From the NCBI RefSeq assembly GCF_002352765.1, contig NZ_KZ293963.1:2812368-2876367 (forward strand): a DNA stretch of 64,000 nucleotides, given 5' to 3'. The position numbers and the translations under genes are program-made. Below the pieces are notes generated by a model. It had not been told where the DNA came from, ran no database searches, and saw only the letters and a program-made list of their open reading frames with translations. This DNA is from Alteribacter populi (lineage in GTDB: Bacteria > Bacillota > Bacilli > Bacillales > Salisediminibacteriaceae). Positions 41,722 through 51,290 of this stretch are shown here, piece by piece. Position 1 is the first letter of the stretch, and each line of letters starts with the position of its first letter.

Positions 41722-42052
41722 AAACGATATAGTGACGAAAACTATGACGGGAATAAAGGAATAGAATCCGTATATTCACAGAGAGCCGGGGTTGCTGGAA
41801 GCCCGGAAATATACCCTATTCCGACATCATCCCTGAGTGTTAAGCTGAACAGCACTCCCTAAGTAGGCTTAATCGGGTGTTTTAAAAATACCTGTTATCA
41901 AAACCGGAGCACTTACTCTAAGTCGCTCCATAAGACAGTATTCGTAAGGGTACTGTAAATCCGGGTGGTACCGTGAAAAGTAAAAGTCCTTTTCTCCCCG
42001 TTACTCTGCATAACGAGCAGTTTATCGGGAGAGACAAGGGCTTTTTATTTTA
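41722..42052 (+). promoter_or_regulatory. T-box leader of ilvB-leu operon, probable isoleucine specifier
   Basis: Stem I apical features AGAGAGCCGGGGTTGCTGG and AAGCCCGG at ~41782-41808, a specifier region CCGACATCATCCCTGAGTG at ~41820-41838, the T-box GGGTGGTACCGTG at 41963-41975, and a terminator (AAGTCCTTTTCTCCC pairing with GGGAGAGACAAGGGCTT, then TTTTTATTTT) at 41985-42050. By alignment to leuS/ileS leaders the specifier codon reads AUC (Ile). Uncharged tRNA binding would favour the antiterminator and let ilvB onward be transcribed. Confidence 0.9.
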
Positions 42053-42104
42053 TTATGCAACCTCATTAAATGATTTTCATTATTCTCTTAGGAGGGATGA
42101 CAAG

Positions 42105-43823
42105 GTGAAACTAGAAGTAAAGCCCGCTTACGAAGTCACAAAATCCAAAACGGGCGCCGACCTTCTCGTTCAAGCATTAAAAGAAGAGAACGTTGACACA
42201 GTATTTGGATACCCGGGAGGTGCTGTCTTACCGATCTATGACGCTATTTATCGAGCGAAGGATGCCTTCGAACATATTCTTACGCGCCATGAGCAAGGAG
42301 CTATCCATGCGGCTGAAGGCTATGCTCGAGTATCAGGGAAACCGGGTGTTGTGATGGCCACATCAGGGCCTGGCGCCACAAACCTCGTTACTGGAATTGC
42401 TGATGCAATGATGGATTCTTTGCCACTTGTCATATTCACCGGCCAGGTCGCCCGCACAGTTATCGGAACAGATGCCTTTCAAGAGGCTGATGTAATGGGA
42501 ATTACAACACCGATTACAAAACAAAACTATCAGGTTCAATCTGTGAGTGACCTTCCTAGAATTGTCAAAGAAGCATTTCACATTGCTGGAACCGGTCGTC
42601 CAGGTCCAGTCGTTGTCGATATTCCGAAAGATATCTCGGCCAACCAGTGCAAAGACCACTATGACACAGCTTTTTACTTGCCTGGGTATCAGCCGACGAC
42701 AAAGCCTAACCCGCTACAAATTAAAAAGCTAGCAGACGCGCTTTCTCAAGCGAAGAAACCAGTTATTCTATCAGGTGCAGGAGTTATGCACGGTAAAGCT
42801 TCCAGCTCACTAAAACGATTCGCTGAAAAACATTCTATACCGGTCACTACTACCCTGCTCGGATTAGGAAGCTTTCCAGGAAACAGCCCCCTCTCTCTCG
42901 GAATGGCAGGGATGCATGGAACCTATTCTGCAAACATGGCTCTCTATGAATGTGACTTACTCATTAACATTGGAGCTCGGTTTGATGACCGGTTAACCGG
43001 AAATCTTCAGCACTTTGCGCCACAAGCGACTGTAGCACATATTGATATCGACCCCGCAGAAATCGGTAAAAATGTGTCGACGCAAATCCCGATCGTAGCT
43101 AACGCCGATGACGCTCTTAAAGATCTACACAACCAAGCTACCCAATCACCAGATCACGGCGCCTGGCTCGATTCCTTGAACAATAATAATAAAAACTACC
43201 CTCTTTGGTACAACAATCCAGAGCAGGAGATGTGCCCACAGTGGTTAATTAAGACTGTCCATAAGGTTACAAACGGAGAAGCGATCGTAACGACAGATGT
43301 CGGCCAGCATCAAATGTGGGCTGCACAGTATTATACCTTTAACGAACCTAACCGCTGGGTCACTTCTGGAGGGCTTGGAACGATGGGATTTGGTTTTCCT
43401 GCAGCTATTGGCGCTCAACTTGCCGACCCTAAACGAGCAGTTGTCGCAGTTGTCGGGGACGGAGGGTTTCAAATGACCATGCAGGAGCTGTCTGTCCTGC
43501 AAGAAAAGAACCTTCCCGTTAAAGTAATCATCGTCAATAACGAAGCTCTCGGGATGGTTCGACAATGGCAGGAAGCCTTTTATGAGAAGCGTTATTCTGA
43601 GTCATTACTCCATGTCCAACCAGACTTTGTAAAACTAGTTGAAAGCTATCAAATCCGTGCATTTAAAATTACTTATCAAGATGAGCTTGTCCGGATTCTA
43701 CCTGAAGTTTTCGCTTATGATGGCCCTGTCGTCTTGGATTGCCGGGTTCTTCAGGAGGAAAACGTCTATCCAATGATCGCACCAGGTAAAGGTCTGCACG
43801 AGATGATAGGGGTGAAACCATGA
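42105..43823 (+). CDS. ilvB: Acetolactate synthase large subunit
   Basis: A 572-residue thiamine-diphosphate enzyme that makes acetolactate or acetohydroxybutyrate. The ThDP glutamate lies in HEQGAIHAAEGYARVSG, and the ThDP-Mg motif GDGGFQMTMQELSV...NNEALGMVRQWQ is complete. The start is the GTG at 42105, 8 nt after GGAGGG; the frame is open further upstream but that is the T-box terminator region. FAD-binding and activation regions look standard. First gene after the T-box and overlapping ilvH by 4 bp. Confidence 0.95.
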   Translation: MKLEVKPAYEVTKSKTGADLLVQALKEENVDTVFGYPGGAVLPIYDAIYRAKDAFEHILTRHEQGAIHAAEGYARVSGKPGVVMATSGPGATNLVTGIADAMMDSLPLVIFTGQVARTVIGTDAFQEADVMGITTPITKQNYQVQSVSDLPRIVKEAFHIAGTGRPGPVVVDIPKDISANQCKDHYDTAFYLPGYQPTTKPNPLQIKKLADALSQAKKPVILSGAGVMHGKASSSLKRFAEKHSIPVTTTLLGLGSFPGNSPLSLGMAGMHGTYSANMALYECDLLINIGARFDDRLTGNLQHFAPQATVAHIDIDPAEIGKNVSTQIPIVANADDALKDLHNQATQSPDHGAWLDSLNNNNKNYPLWYNNPEQEMCPQWLIKTVHKVTNGEAIVTTDVGQHQMWAAQYYTFNEPNRWVTSGGLGTMGFGFPAAIGAQLADPKRAVVAVVGDGGFQMTMQELSVLQEKNLPVKVIIVNNEALGMVRQWQEAFYEKRYSESLLHVQPDFVKLVESYQIRAFKITYQDELVRILPEVFAYDGPVVLDCRVLQEENVYPMIAPGKGLHEMIGVKP

Positions 43824-44341
43824 AACGAATTATTACTGCTCTAGTGCACAATCGAAGTGGTGTCCTCAATCGCCTTACTGGTTTACTACAGAGACGTCAG
43901 TTCAATATTGAAAGTATCTCTGTAGGCCGTACTGAAACCGAGGGGATTTCTAAGATGACATTTGTTGTTGAAATTGCCGATGAACAAAAGCTAGAACAAC
44001 TTACCAAGCAGCTACACAAACAAATCGACGTATTAAAAGTCTCGGATATTACAGATAAAGCAATTGTTTCCCGTGAGCTTGCGCTAATCAAGGTTGTGAG
44101 CAGCGCTCAGCTAAGAAACGAAATGAATGGAATTATCGAACCGTTTCGGGCTTCCATCATTGACGTAAGTAAAGAAAGTCTCTCCATACAAGTAACAGGA
44201 AAGCCTGAAAAAATAGAAGCACTAGTTGATCTGCTTCGTCCCTATGGCATAAAAGAAATTGCCCGTACTGGGTTAACTGCATTTTTACGAGGGCAACAGC
44301 CTGCTGTTACTGAGTTAACTTCTTATTCTTTATTAAAATAA
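43820..44341 (+). CDS. ilvH: Acetolactate synthase small subunit
   Basis: A 173-residue regulatory subunit with an N-terminal ACT domain (LVHNRSGVLNRLTGLLQRRQFNIESISVG split across strand and helix) that binds valine for feedback control, and the usual C-terminal domain (ISRELALIKV...YGIKEIARTG). Its ATG overlaps the ilvB stop, so synthesis is coupled to the catalytic subunit. Confidence 0.95.
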   Translation: MKRIITALVHNRSGVLNRLTGLLQRRQFNIESISVGRTETEGISKMTFVVEIADEQKLEQLTKQLHKQIDVLKVSDITDKAIVSRELALIKVVSSAQLRNEMNGIIEPFRASIIDVSKESLSIQVTGKPEKIEALVDLLRPYGIKEIARTGLTAFLRGQQPAVTELTSYSLLK

Positions 44342-44367
44342 ACTTTTATTTGAAAGGATGATCCACA

Positions 44368-45402
44368 ATGGCAAAGGTACTTTATCACAATGACATTCAA
44401 GAAGAGGTTTTAAAAACAAAGAAAATCGCTGTAATCGGTTATGGCTCTCAAGGACACGCACACGCACTCAATTTAAAGGAAAGTGGTTTTGATGTTGTAG
44501 TCGGTCTGCGAAAAGGAAAGTCGTGGGATATGGCTGTAGAAGATGGTGTTCAAGTAGGGTCTGTCGCAGAAGCTACCGCACAAGCAGATGTCGTCATGGT
44601 CCTGCTCCCAGATGAGCTTCAACCGAAAGTGTACGAAGAAAGTATTAAGCCTAACCTTTACGAAGGAAATGCCCTCGTATTTGCCCATGGCTTTAATGTT
44701 CACTTTAACCAGGTCGTTCCTCCAGCTGACGTTGATGTATTTCTCGTAGCACCAAAAGGACCCGGACACCTTGTAAGACGCACATTTAGTGAAGGCGCCG
44801 GAGTCCCTGCCCTTTACGGCATCGAACAGGACTACACTGGAGAAGCAAAAAAGCTTGCTCTTGCTTATGCAAAAGGAATTGGTGCAGGACGTGCAGGCGT
44901 TCTGGAAACCTCCTTCCAAGAGGAAACAGAAACTGATCTGTTTGGAGAACAAGCCGTTCTTTGCGGAGGGCTTACAAGTCTTGTAAAAGCTGGTTTTGAG
45001 ACACTGACTGAAGCAGGATATCAGCCTGAAGTTGCCTACTTTGAATGCTTACACGAACTAAAATTGATTGTTGACCTTATGTATGAAGGTGGTCTTGAAG
45101 GGATGCGTTACTCCATCTCGGATACCGCGCAATGGGGTGATTTTGTTTCGGGACCACGCGTCGTAAATGAAGAGACAAAAGCACGAATGAAAGAGGTACT
45201 AAACGATATCCAAACAGGCGTTTTTGCTAAAGGTTGGATCCTCGAAAACCAAGCAAATCGTCCCCAATTCAATGCTGTTAATAAAAAAGAAGCCGAGCAC
45301 GAAATTGAAAAGGTTGGTCGAGAACTTCGGGAGCTGATGCCATTTGTAAAGAAATCTGCAAAAGCCGATAAAAAGGAAGTGGTCTCAAATGCCCCACGTT
45401 AA
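44368..45402 (+). CDS. ilvC: Ketol-acid reductoisomerase
   Basis: A 344-residue class I reductoisomerase. The Rossmann motif GYGSQGHAHALNLKESG is followed by GLRKGKSW, whose arginine/serine pattern indicates NADPH use. The metal-site helices include FGEQAVLCGG and YFECLHELKLIVDLMYEGG. It reduces and rearranges acetohydroxy acids in the Val/Leu/Ile pathway. GAAAGGATG precedes the ATG; the 3' end overlaps leuA by 14 bp. Confidence 0.96.
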   Translation: MAKVLYHNDIQEEVLKTKKIAVIGYGSQGHAHALNLKESGFDVVVGLRKGKSWDMAVEDGVQVGSVAEATAQADVVMVLLPDELQPKVYEESIKPNLYEGNALVFAHGFNVHFNQVVPPADVDVFLVAPKGPGHLVRRTFSEGAGVPALYGIEQDYTGEAKKLALAYAKGIGAGRAGVLETSFQEETETDLFGEQAVLCGGLTSLVKAGFETLTEAGYQPEVAYFECLHELKLIVDLMYEGGLEGMRYSISDTAQWGDFVSGPRVVNEETKARMKEVLNDIQTGVFAKGWILENQANRPQFNAVNKKEAEHEIEKVGRELRELMPFVKKSAKADKKEVVSNAPR

Positions 45403-46927
45403 CGTCTTTGATACTACCCTTCGTGATGGCGAGCAGTCACCAGGTGTAAATATTAATAAACTTGAAAAACTCGAAATTGCTAAACACCTCGAGCGACTAG
45501 GTGTAGATATTATGGAGGCTGGATTCCCAGCCTCCTCCCAAGGAGATTTCGAAGCAGTCAAAGCTATTGCCCAAACGATTAAAGGTGCATCAGTGACGGG
45601 TCTTGCACGCGCTAAAAAATCAGATATCGATACAGCCTGGGAGGCATTGAAGGATGCTAGTGAACCTCGGTTGCATATATTCCTTGCTACCTCCCCTATT
45701 CATATGACACATAAACTTAAGAAGGCACCGGAAGAAGTCGCCACGCAAGCTGTGGAAATGGTCTCATATGCAAAACAAAAATTTTCCCATGTTGAGTGGT
45801 CAGCTGAAGATGCTACCCGCTCTGACATCGACTTTCTTGTTTATATCATTGAAAAAGTCATCGATGCAGGGGCTACGGTCATTAACTTACCGGATACGGT
45901 TGGCTATACAACACCGGAAGAATACGGACTTCTTTTCAGAACCATAAGGGATCGTGTCCCAAACATCGATAAGGTTGCCCTCTCTGCCCACTGTCATGAC
46001 GATTTGGGAATGGCTGTTGCCAACACGATCGCCGCCGTTGAAAATGGTGCCACTCAAATTGAGGGTACAATCAATGGGATCGGTGAACGTGCTGGCAATG
46101 CCGCACTGGAAGAGATCGCAGTTGCCTTGAATATCCGCCAAGATCAGTACCCTTATACAACCAACCTAGTTTTAAAAGAAATAAAGCGTACGAGTGATCT
46201 TGTGAGTAAACTTACTGGAATGCAAATACCAGGAAATAAAGCCGTTGTCGGACGTAATGCCTTTGCCCACGAGTCCGGGATCCATCAAGATGGGGTCATC
46301 AAAAATGCATCAACCTATGAAATCATTACACCTGAGCTTGTCGGTGTAGAATCTAACAATCTCGTACTTGGTAAACATTCTGGACGACGGGCTTTTAAAG
46401 AAAAGGTTGAACAGCTAGGCTTTCAGCTTACTGACGAGAAGCTTACTGAAGCCTTTACGACTTTCAAAAAACTGACCGATCGCAAAAAAGAAATCACTGG
46501 CGATGATTTATCCGCGATCCTCACCGATATCCAAACGACGTTAACAAACGTAAAGAAATATGAACTCCGTGCTTTTCAAGTTCAGTATGGATCTTCTAAT
46601 CTTCCAACAGCAACCGTCGCTTTAATGACGCCTGAAGGAGCACCGGTGGAGACCGCCCGTACTGGCCAAGGAAGTGTCGAATCCTTGTACAATACGTTGG
46701 AAGCTCTTATTGAAGAAACCATTAACCTCACAGATTTTCAATTAAACTCTGTTGGAAAAGGGCGAGATGCATTAGCCGACGTCTACGTGAAAATGACCGT
46801 TAATGGCGATGAAGTAAACGGGCGCGGAACGGCACAGGACATCTTAGAAGCTTCCGCCATAGCCTTTTTAAATGCAGTCAATCGCTTTCTCTTAAATGAA
46901 CATTCGATCAAGAAAGAAATGGCTTAA
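45389..46927 (+). CDS. leuA: 2-isopropylmalate synthase
   Basis: A 512-residue enzyme that condenses acetyl-CoA with 2-oxoisovalerate, the first leucine-specific step. The HMGL-type TIM barrel begins FDTTLRDGEQSPGVN, with metal ligands in SAHCHDDLGMAVANT, and the C-terminal LeuA dimer/allosteric domain (from ~residue 380) binds leucine. Length and order are standard. AAGGAAGTGG inside the ilvC end serves as ribosome binding site. Confidence 0.96.
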   Translation: MPHVNVFDTTLRDGEQSPGVNINKLEKLEIAKHLERLGVDIMEAGFPASSQGDFEAVKAIAQTIKGASVTGLARAKKSDIDTAWEALKDASEPRLHIFLATSPIHMTHKLKKAPEEVATQAVEMVSYAKQKFSHVEWSAEDATRSDIDFLVYIIEKVIDAGATVINLPDTVGYTTPEEYGLLFRTIRDRVPNIDKVALSAHCHDDLGMAVANTIAAVENGATQIEGTINGIGERAGNAALEEIAVALNIRQDQYPYTTNLVLKEIKRTSDLVSKLTGMQIPGNKAVVGRNAFAHESGIHQDGVIKNASTYEIITPELVGVESNNLVLGKHSGRRAFKEKVEQLGFQLTDEKLTEAFTTFKKLTDRKKEITGDDLSAILTDIQTTLTNVKKYELRAFQVQYGSSNLPTATVALMTPEGAPVETARTGQGSVESLYNTLEALIEETINLTDFQLNSVGKGRDALADVYVKMTVNGDEVNGRGTAQDILEASAIAFLNAVNRFLLNEHSIKKEMA

Positions 46928-46949
46928 ATATAAACGAGGAGGTTATTTC

Positions 46950-48056
46950 ATGAGTAAAAAAATCGTGCTTCTCCCTGGTGATGGTATCGGTAATGAAGTC
47001 ATCCAGGCTGCCAAAGACGTATTAACTGCAGTAGCTGAGGAATTTAATCATACATTTTCCTATCAAACTGAAGAAATTGGAGGAAGTGCCGTGGATAATC
47101 ACGGCACTCCACTCCCTAAGCAAACCGTTGACGCGTGTAAAGAAGCGGACGCGATTTTACTTGGCGCTGTAGGAGGTCCTAAATGGGACAGTTACCCTTC
47201 ACATTTACGTCCTGAAAAAGGGTTGTTGGGTATTCGGAAGACTCTTGGTTTATTTGCCAACTTAAGACCTGTTAAAGGCTTCAAGCACTTACTGCATGCT
47301 TCTCCTTTAAAAGAAGACGTCGTCAATGGTAGCGACCTTCTTATTGTTCGGGAGCTTACAGGCGGGATCTATTTTGGAACTCCTAGTGAAAGACAAAATG
47401 ATGGGCAATCTGTGGTAGATACTCTCGCTTATTCAAAAGAAGAAATCGAACGAATCGTTGACAAAGCCTTTCAGTGTGCCCAACTCCGCCGTAAGCACCT
47501 TACTTCTGTAGACAAAGCCAATGTCCTCGAATCGAGTAAGCTTTGGCGTGAAGTCGTTGAGGAGAAAAAAGCATCCTACCCGGATGTTGCAGTAGAGCAC
47601 TTGCTTGTTGATGCTGCTGCGATGAAATTAATCACAAATCCTAACCAATTCGATGTTATTGTCACAGAGAATATGTTCGGCGACATTTTAAGTGATGAGG
47701 CCTCTGTTTTAACCGGATCTCTCGGAATGCTTCCTTCCGCTAGCCTCCGGGAAGATGGCGTTGGTTTATATGAACCGGTTCATGGCTCCGCTCCTGATAT
47801 CGCAGGACACGGGGTGGCTAATCCACTTGCAATGATTTTATCTACGGCACTCATGCTAAGGCACACCTTCCATTTGGAACATGAAGCTCAACTAATCGAA
47901 TCTGCTGTAAAGGAAGTTCTTGATCAAGGTTATCATACGCCTGACCTTCAGCTTGCTAACGGTAAGAAGATCGGTACCGAAGCGATGACCGAAAAAATTG
48001 TGGAATTTATTAAGTCAGAAAGCGCCTCAAAAAGTATTATGAGTTGCTACGCCTAA
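46950..48056 (+). CDS. leuB: 3-isopropylmalate dehydrogenase
   Basis: A 368-residue NAD-dependent beta-decarboxylating dehydrogenase. VLLPGDGIGNEV, GPKWD, RPEKGLLGIRKTLGLFANLRP and the cofactor loop EPVHGSAPDIAG are intact. The start is the ATG at 46950 with GAGGAGG 7 nt upstream; an in-frame ATG at 46896 lies within leuA and lacks a site. It follows leuA by 22 bp. Confidence 0.96.
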   Translation: MSKKIVLLPGDGIGNEVIQAAKDVLTAVAEEFNHTFSYQTEEIGGSAVDNHGTPLPKQTVDACKEADAILLGAVGGPKWDSYPSHLRPEKGLLGIRKTLGLFANLRPVKGFKHLLHASPLKEDVVNGSDLLIVRELTGGIYFGTPSERQNDGQSVVDTLAYSKEEIERIVDKAFQCAQLRRKHLTSVDKANVLESSKLWREVVEEKKASYPDVAVEHLLVDAAAMKLITNPNQFDVIVTENMFGDILSDEASVLTGSLGMLPSASLREDGVGLYEPVHGSAPDIAGHGVANPLAMILSTALMLRHTFHLEHEAQLIESAVKEVLDQGYHTPDLQLANGKKIGTEAMTEKIVEFIKSESASKSIMSCYA

Positions 48057-48080
48057 TGCTCAAAAGTAAGGAGTGACACG

Positions 48081-49502
48081 ATGAAAAAACCAAAAACGAT
48101 TGTTGAAAAGATCTGGGAACAGCATATTGTACATCAGGAAGATGAAAAACCTGATCTGCTATATATTGACTTACACCTCATTCACGAGGTCACTTCTCCC
48201 CAGGCATTTGAAGGGTTGAGACTAAAAAAACGGAATGTTCGGCGGCCAGACCGCACCTATGCAACAATGGATCACAACGTCCCGACAAAAAACCAATTGG
48301 TCATTAACGATCCCGTCTCAAAAAAGCAAATGGAAACATTGCAGCAAAACTGTGAAGAGTTTGGCATTCCACTTGCTGACATTACCCATCCTGACCAAGG
48401 CATTGTCCACGTTATTGGCCCTGAACTTGGTCTTACACAGCCAGGTAAAACGATTGTATGTGGAGATAGCCATACTTCTACCCACGGAGCTTTTGGTGCG
48501 TTAGCGTTTGGTATCGGCACTAGTGAAGTAGAACACGTTTTAGCTACACAAACGCTGTGGCAAGCACCTCCAAAAACACTCAATGTGAAAGTAAACGGAA
48601 AGCTGGGTACTGGTGTAACTGCAAAAGATTTAATTTTGTCTATTATCGGAAAACACGGCGTCCGTTTCGGCACAGGTTATGTGATTGAATATACAGGCGA
48701 TGCCATTCGCTCTTTATCTATGGAAGAGCGGATGACTGTATGTAACATGTCGATTGAAGCCGGTGCAAGGGCAGGGTTAATCACACCCGATGAAACGACC
48801 TTCGAATATTTAAGAGGGAAACGCCATGTCCCTCAAGGACTCGCTTTCGATGAAGCAGTGGAAAAATGGTCGTCTCTTTCTACAGATGAAGGAGCAACTT
48901 ATGATGCCACTGTTGAAATTGATGCATCTAAAGTCGAACCACAAGTGACATGGGGAACGAATCCAGGAATGTGTATTCCAATCAACGAAGCGGTTCCTGA
49001 TCCAACTAAGGCCGAAAACCCTTCAAAACAGGATGAAATCAGCCGTGCTCTCGAGTACATGGGGCTCCGTGCTGGTGAACCCATCGCTTCAGTAAAGGTA
49101 GACCACGTGTTTATCGGTTCATGCACAAACTCAAGGTTAAGTGACTTAAGAAAGGCAGCTGAAGTAGTACGAGGGCACAAAGTCAATCCTTCCGTGCAAG
49201 CATTAGTAGTCCCTGGATCAAAAAGCGTAAAAATAGCTGCAGAACAAGAAGGGTTGGACCACATTTTTAAAGAGGCCGGGTTTGAATGGCGGGAAGCTGG
49301 ATGCAGCATGTGTCTTGCCATGAATGACGACATCATTCCTCCAGGTGAACGGTGTGCGTCCACTTCAAACCGTAACTTCGAAGGTCGTCAAGGAAATGGC
49401 GCTCGAACACACCTTGTAAGCCCGGAAATGGCAGCGGCGGCGGCAATTAATGGGCGCTTTGTAGACGTACGAACTTTCTCTGCACAACCACTTTCTTCTT
49501 AA
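48081..49502 (+). CDS. leuC: 3-isopropylmalate dehydratase large subunit
   Basis: A 473-residue aconitase-family protein. Its [4Fe-4S] cysteines are in FIGSCTNSRLSD and GCSMCLAMNDD; HTSTHGAFGALAFGIGTSEVEH carries substrate-site residues. With LeuD it isomerises 2- to 3-isopropylmalate. AAGGAGTG precedes the ATG. Confidence 0.96.
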   Translation: MKKPKTIVEKIWEQHIVHQEDEKPDLLYIDLHLIHEVTSPQAFEGLRLKKRNVRRPDRTYATMDHNVPTKNQLVINDPVSKKQMETLQQNCEEFGIPLADITHPDQGIVHVIGPELGLTQPGKTIVCGDSHTSTHGAFGALAFGIGTSEVEHVLATQTLWQAPPKTLNVKVNGKLGTGVTAKDLILSIIGKHGVRFGTGYVIEYTGDAIRSLSMEERMTVCNMSIEAGARAGLITPDETTFEYLRGKRHVPQGLAFDEAVEKWSSLSTDEGATYDATVEIDASKVEPQVTWGTNPGMCIPINEAVPDPTKAENPSKQDEISRALEYMGLRAGEPIASVKVDHVFIGSCTNSRLSDLRKAAEVVRGHKVNPSVQALVVPGSKSVKIAAEQEGLDHIFKEAGFEWREAGCSMCLAMNDDIIPPGERCASTSNRNFEGRQGNGARTHLVSPEMAAAAAINGRFVDVRTFSAQPLSS

Positions 49503-49518
49503 AGGAGGCCTTTCCACA

Positions 49519-50100
49519 ATGGAACCAATTCGCACCCATAAGGGGACCGTTTCTCCCTTGAACCGGTCTAACGTCGATACAGACCAGATCATTCCTAAGC
49601 AATTCTTAAAACGGATTGAACGTCAAGGGTTCGGTGAATTCCTGTTTTACCACTGGCGTTTTGATGACGAAGGCAATCCGCGTAACGATTTTTCATTAAA
49701 CGAGGAAAAATACGAAGGCTCAAGCATCCTCGTTGCGGGTGAAAATTTCGGCTGCGGATCCTCACGAGAACATGCACCATGGGCTTTGGAGGATTATGGA
49801 TTCAAAGTTATTATTGCTCCAAGCTTTGCTGATATTTTTTATAATAACTGTGTCAAAAACGGGATCCTCCCCATTCAGCTTTCAGTAGAAGAAACGCAAG
49901 CGATACTTACCAAGGCTGAAGCAGGTATCTATTCATTAACGGTTGATTTGGAAAAGCAATCCGTCATTGGTGAAGATGGACTAGAGGCACTTTTTTCCCT
50001 TCCCTCTTATCATAAAGAAATGCTTCTCAATGGATGGGATGAAATCGCCGTTACGTTAACCCATGAAAATAAAATCACACAATTTGAACAAGGAGCGTGA
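49519..50100 (+). CDS. leuD: 3-isopropylmalate dehydratase small subunit
   Basis: A 193-residue swivel-domain protein: NVDTDQIIPKQFLKRI at the N-terminus and GENFGCGSSREHAPWAL at the active-site side are diagnostic. AAAGGAGG precedes the ATG. The ilvA frame begins within or right after its end. Confidence 0.96.
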   Translation: MEPIRTHKGTVSPLNRSNVDTDQIIPKQFLKRIERQGFGEFLFYHWRFDDEGNPRNDFSLNEEKYEGSSILVAGENFGCGSSREHAPWALEDYGFKVIIAPSFADIFYNNCVKNGILPIQLSVEETQAILTKAEAGIYSLTVDLEKQSVIGEDGLEALFSLPSYHKEMLLNGWDEIAVTLTHENKITQFEQGA

Positions 50101-51097
50101 AGACATTGGGAATTGCTTAACAGGACAACAAGTAATCGATGCAATGGCATTTGTGGAAAAGACAGTCCACAGAACTCCTCTGATCTCCTCTACATCCGTA
50201 AATAAAATGACTGGAAAACAGGTTTATTTCAAGATGGAGAATCAGCAAAAAACAGGGGCATTCAAACTTCGGGGTGCAAGCTATAAAGTATCACAACTAA
50301 CTAGTGAAGAATGCAAGAAAGGAGTTATTGCCGCCTCAGCCGGGAACCACGCACAGGGGGTCGCTTTAGCAGCAGCAAAAAGAGGAATCCAAGCTAAGGT
50401 GTTTATGCCTGAAAAAACACCAAAGGCAAAAACCCTCGCCACTCAAAGCTACGGAGCTAAAACCATACTTACTGGCGACACTTTTCAGGAAGCTTATGAA
50501 GCCGCCTGTAAGGAACAGTATCGGACAAATAGCACATTCGTCCACCCTTTTGATGACCCGGATGTGATGGCCGGTCAAGGAACCATTGCTATCGAGATGC
50601 TTGAACAGCAACCCCTTCTTGATACCCTTATCATCCCAATTGGAGGAGGCGGATTAATCAGCGGCATGGCTGTTGCTGCCAAACACCTCAACCCGAGCAT
50701 TAGGATAATCGGCGTACAAGTAAAAGCAGCAAGTGCTGTCTATAATCAATTCTATCAATGCGGCCCTTCTTCCCTCTCAAACGTGTCTACGATTGCTGAA
50801 GGAATCGCTGTAAAAAAACCAGGCACCAGGACTCTTCCCCTCATTAGTAGCTTCGTCGACGAAATCGTTACCGTATCAGATAACGACATTGCGACAGCTA
50901 TGATGTACTTACTTGAGAGGAAAAAAACACTTGTAGAAGGGGCCGGCGCTGCTGCTCTAGCCGCCCTGCTCGTTCACGGCTCAAGGCTGAAAATGAAAAA
51001 CTGCGGCATTATCGTGAGCGGTGGTAACATGGATATTTCCAAAATGCCTAGCATAGAAGCATTAGCAAGAGACAATTTTTTGTCCTGTTTAGCTTAG
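50063..51097 (+). CDS. ilvA: Threonine deaminase, short form without regulatory domain
   Basis: A PLP fold-type II enzyme that makes 2-oxobutyrate for isoleucine. The PLP lysine is in TGAFKLRGASYK, SAGNHAQGVALAA is the substrate loop and IPIGGGGLISGMA the phosphate loop. At ~330-344 residues it ends after the catalytic domain and lacks the C-terminal ACT-like region of the 422-residue B. subtilis IlvA, so isoleucine feedback is probably absent or different. The start is unclear: the ATG at 50063 overlaps leuD by 38 bp and has no ribosome binding site, while AAGGAG at 50090-50095 would place an ATT (50105) at ideal 9-nt spacing. Last gene of the operon. A catabolic role is possible but position argues for biosynthesis. 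Confidence 0.9.
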   Translation: MKIKSHNLNKEREDIGNCLTGQQVIDAMAFVEKTVHRTPLISSTSVNKMTGKQVYFKMENQQKTGAFKLRGASYKVSQLTSEECKKGVIAASAGNHAQGVALAAAKRGIQAKVFMPEKTPKAKTLATQSYGAKTILTGDTFQEAYEAACKEQYRTNSTFVHPFDDPDVMAGQGTIAIEMLEQQPLLDTLIIPIGGGGLISGMAVAAKHLNPSIRIIGVQVKAASAVYNQFYQCGPSSLSNVSTIAEGIAVKKPGTRTLPLISSFVDEIVTVSDNDIATAMMYLLERKKTLVEGAGAAALAALLVHGSRLKMKNCGIIVSGGNMDISKMPSIEALARDNFLSCLA

Positions 51098-51122
51098 TGC
51101 AATTGCTTCAAAATAGCTGATG

Positions 51123-51163
51123 AAGGGTTCACAAATGGGTTAGATCTTTGTGAACCCTTTTTG
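51123..51163 (+). terminator. Terminator of the ilv-leu operon
   Basis: Perfect 13-bp stem AAGGGTTCACAAA / TTTGTGAACCCTT with an 11-nt loop followed by TTTTG, 25 nt past ilvA. Confidence 0.93.
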
Positions 51164-51290
51164 CATTTTATGAACGAAATGAAGAAGTTAATTTTCAGAA
51201 AAAAACAAAGCTAATTCTAACTTTCGAGAAGGGAATTCGGAAGTCGCATTGAATTTATTAAAAAATGAGTTATGTGTTGGAGGGAGAAAA

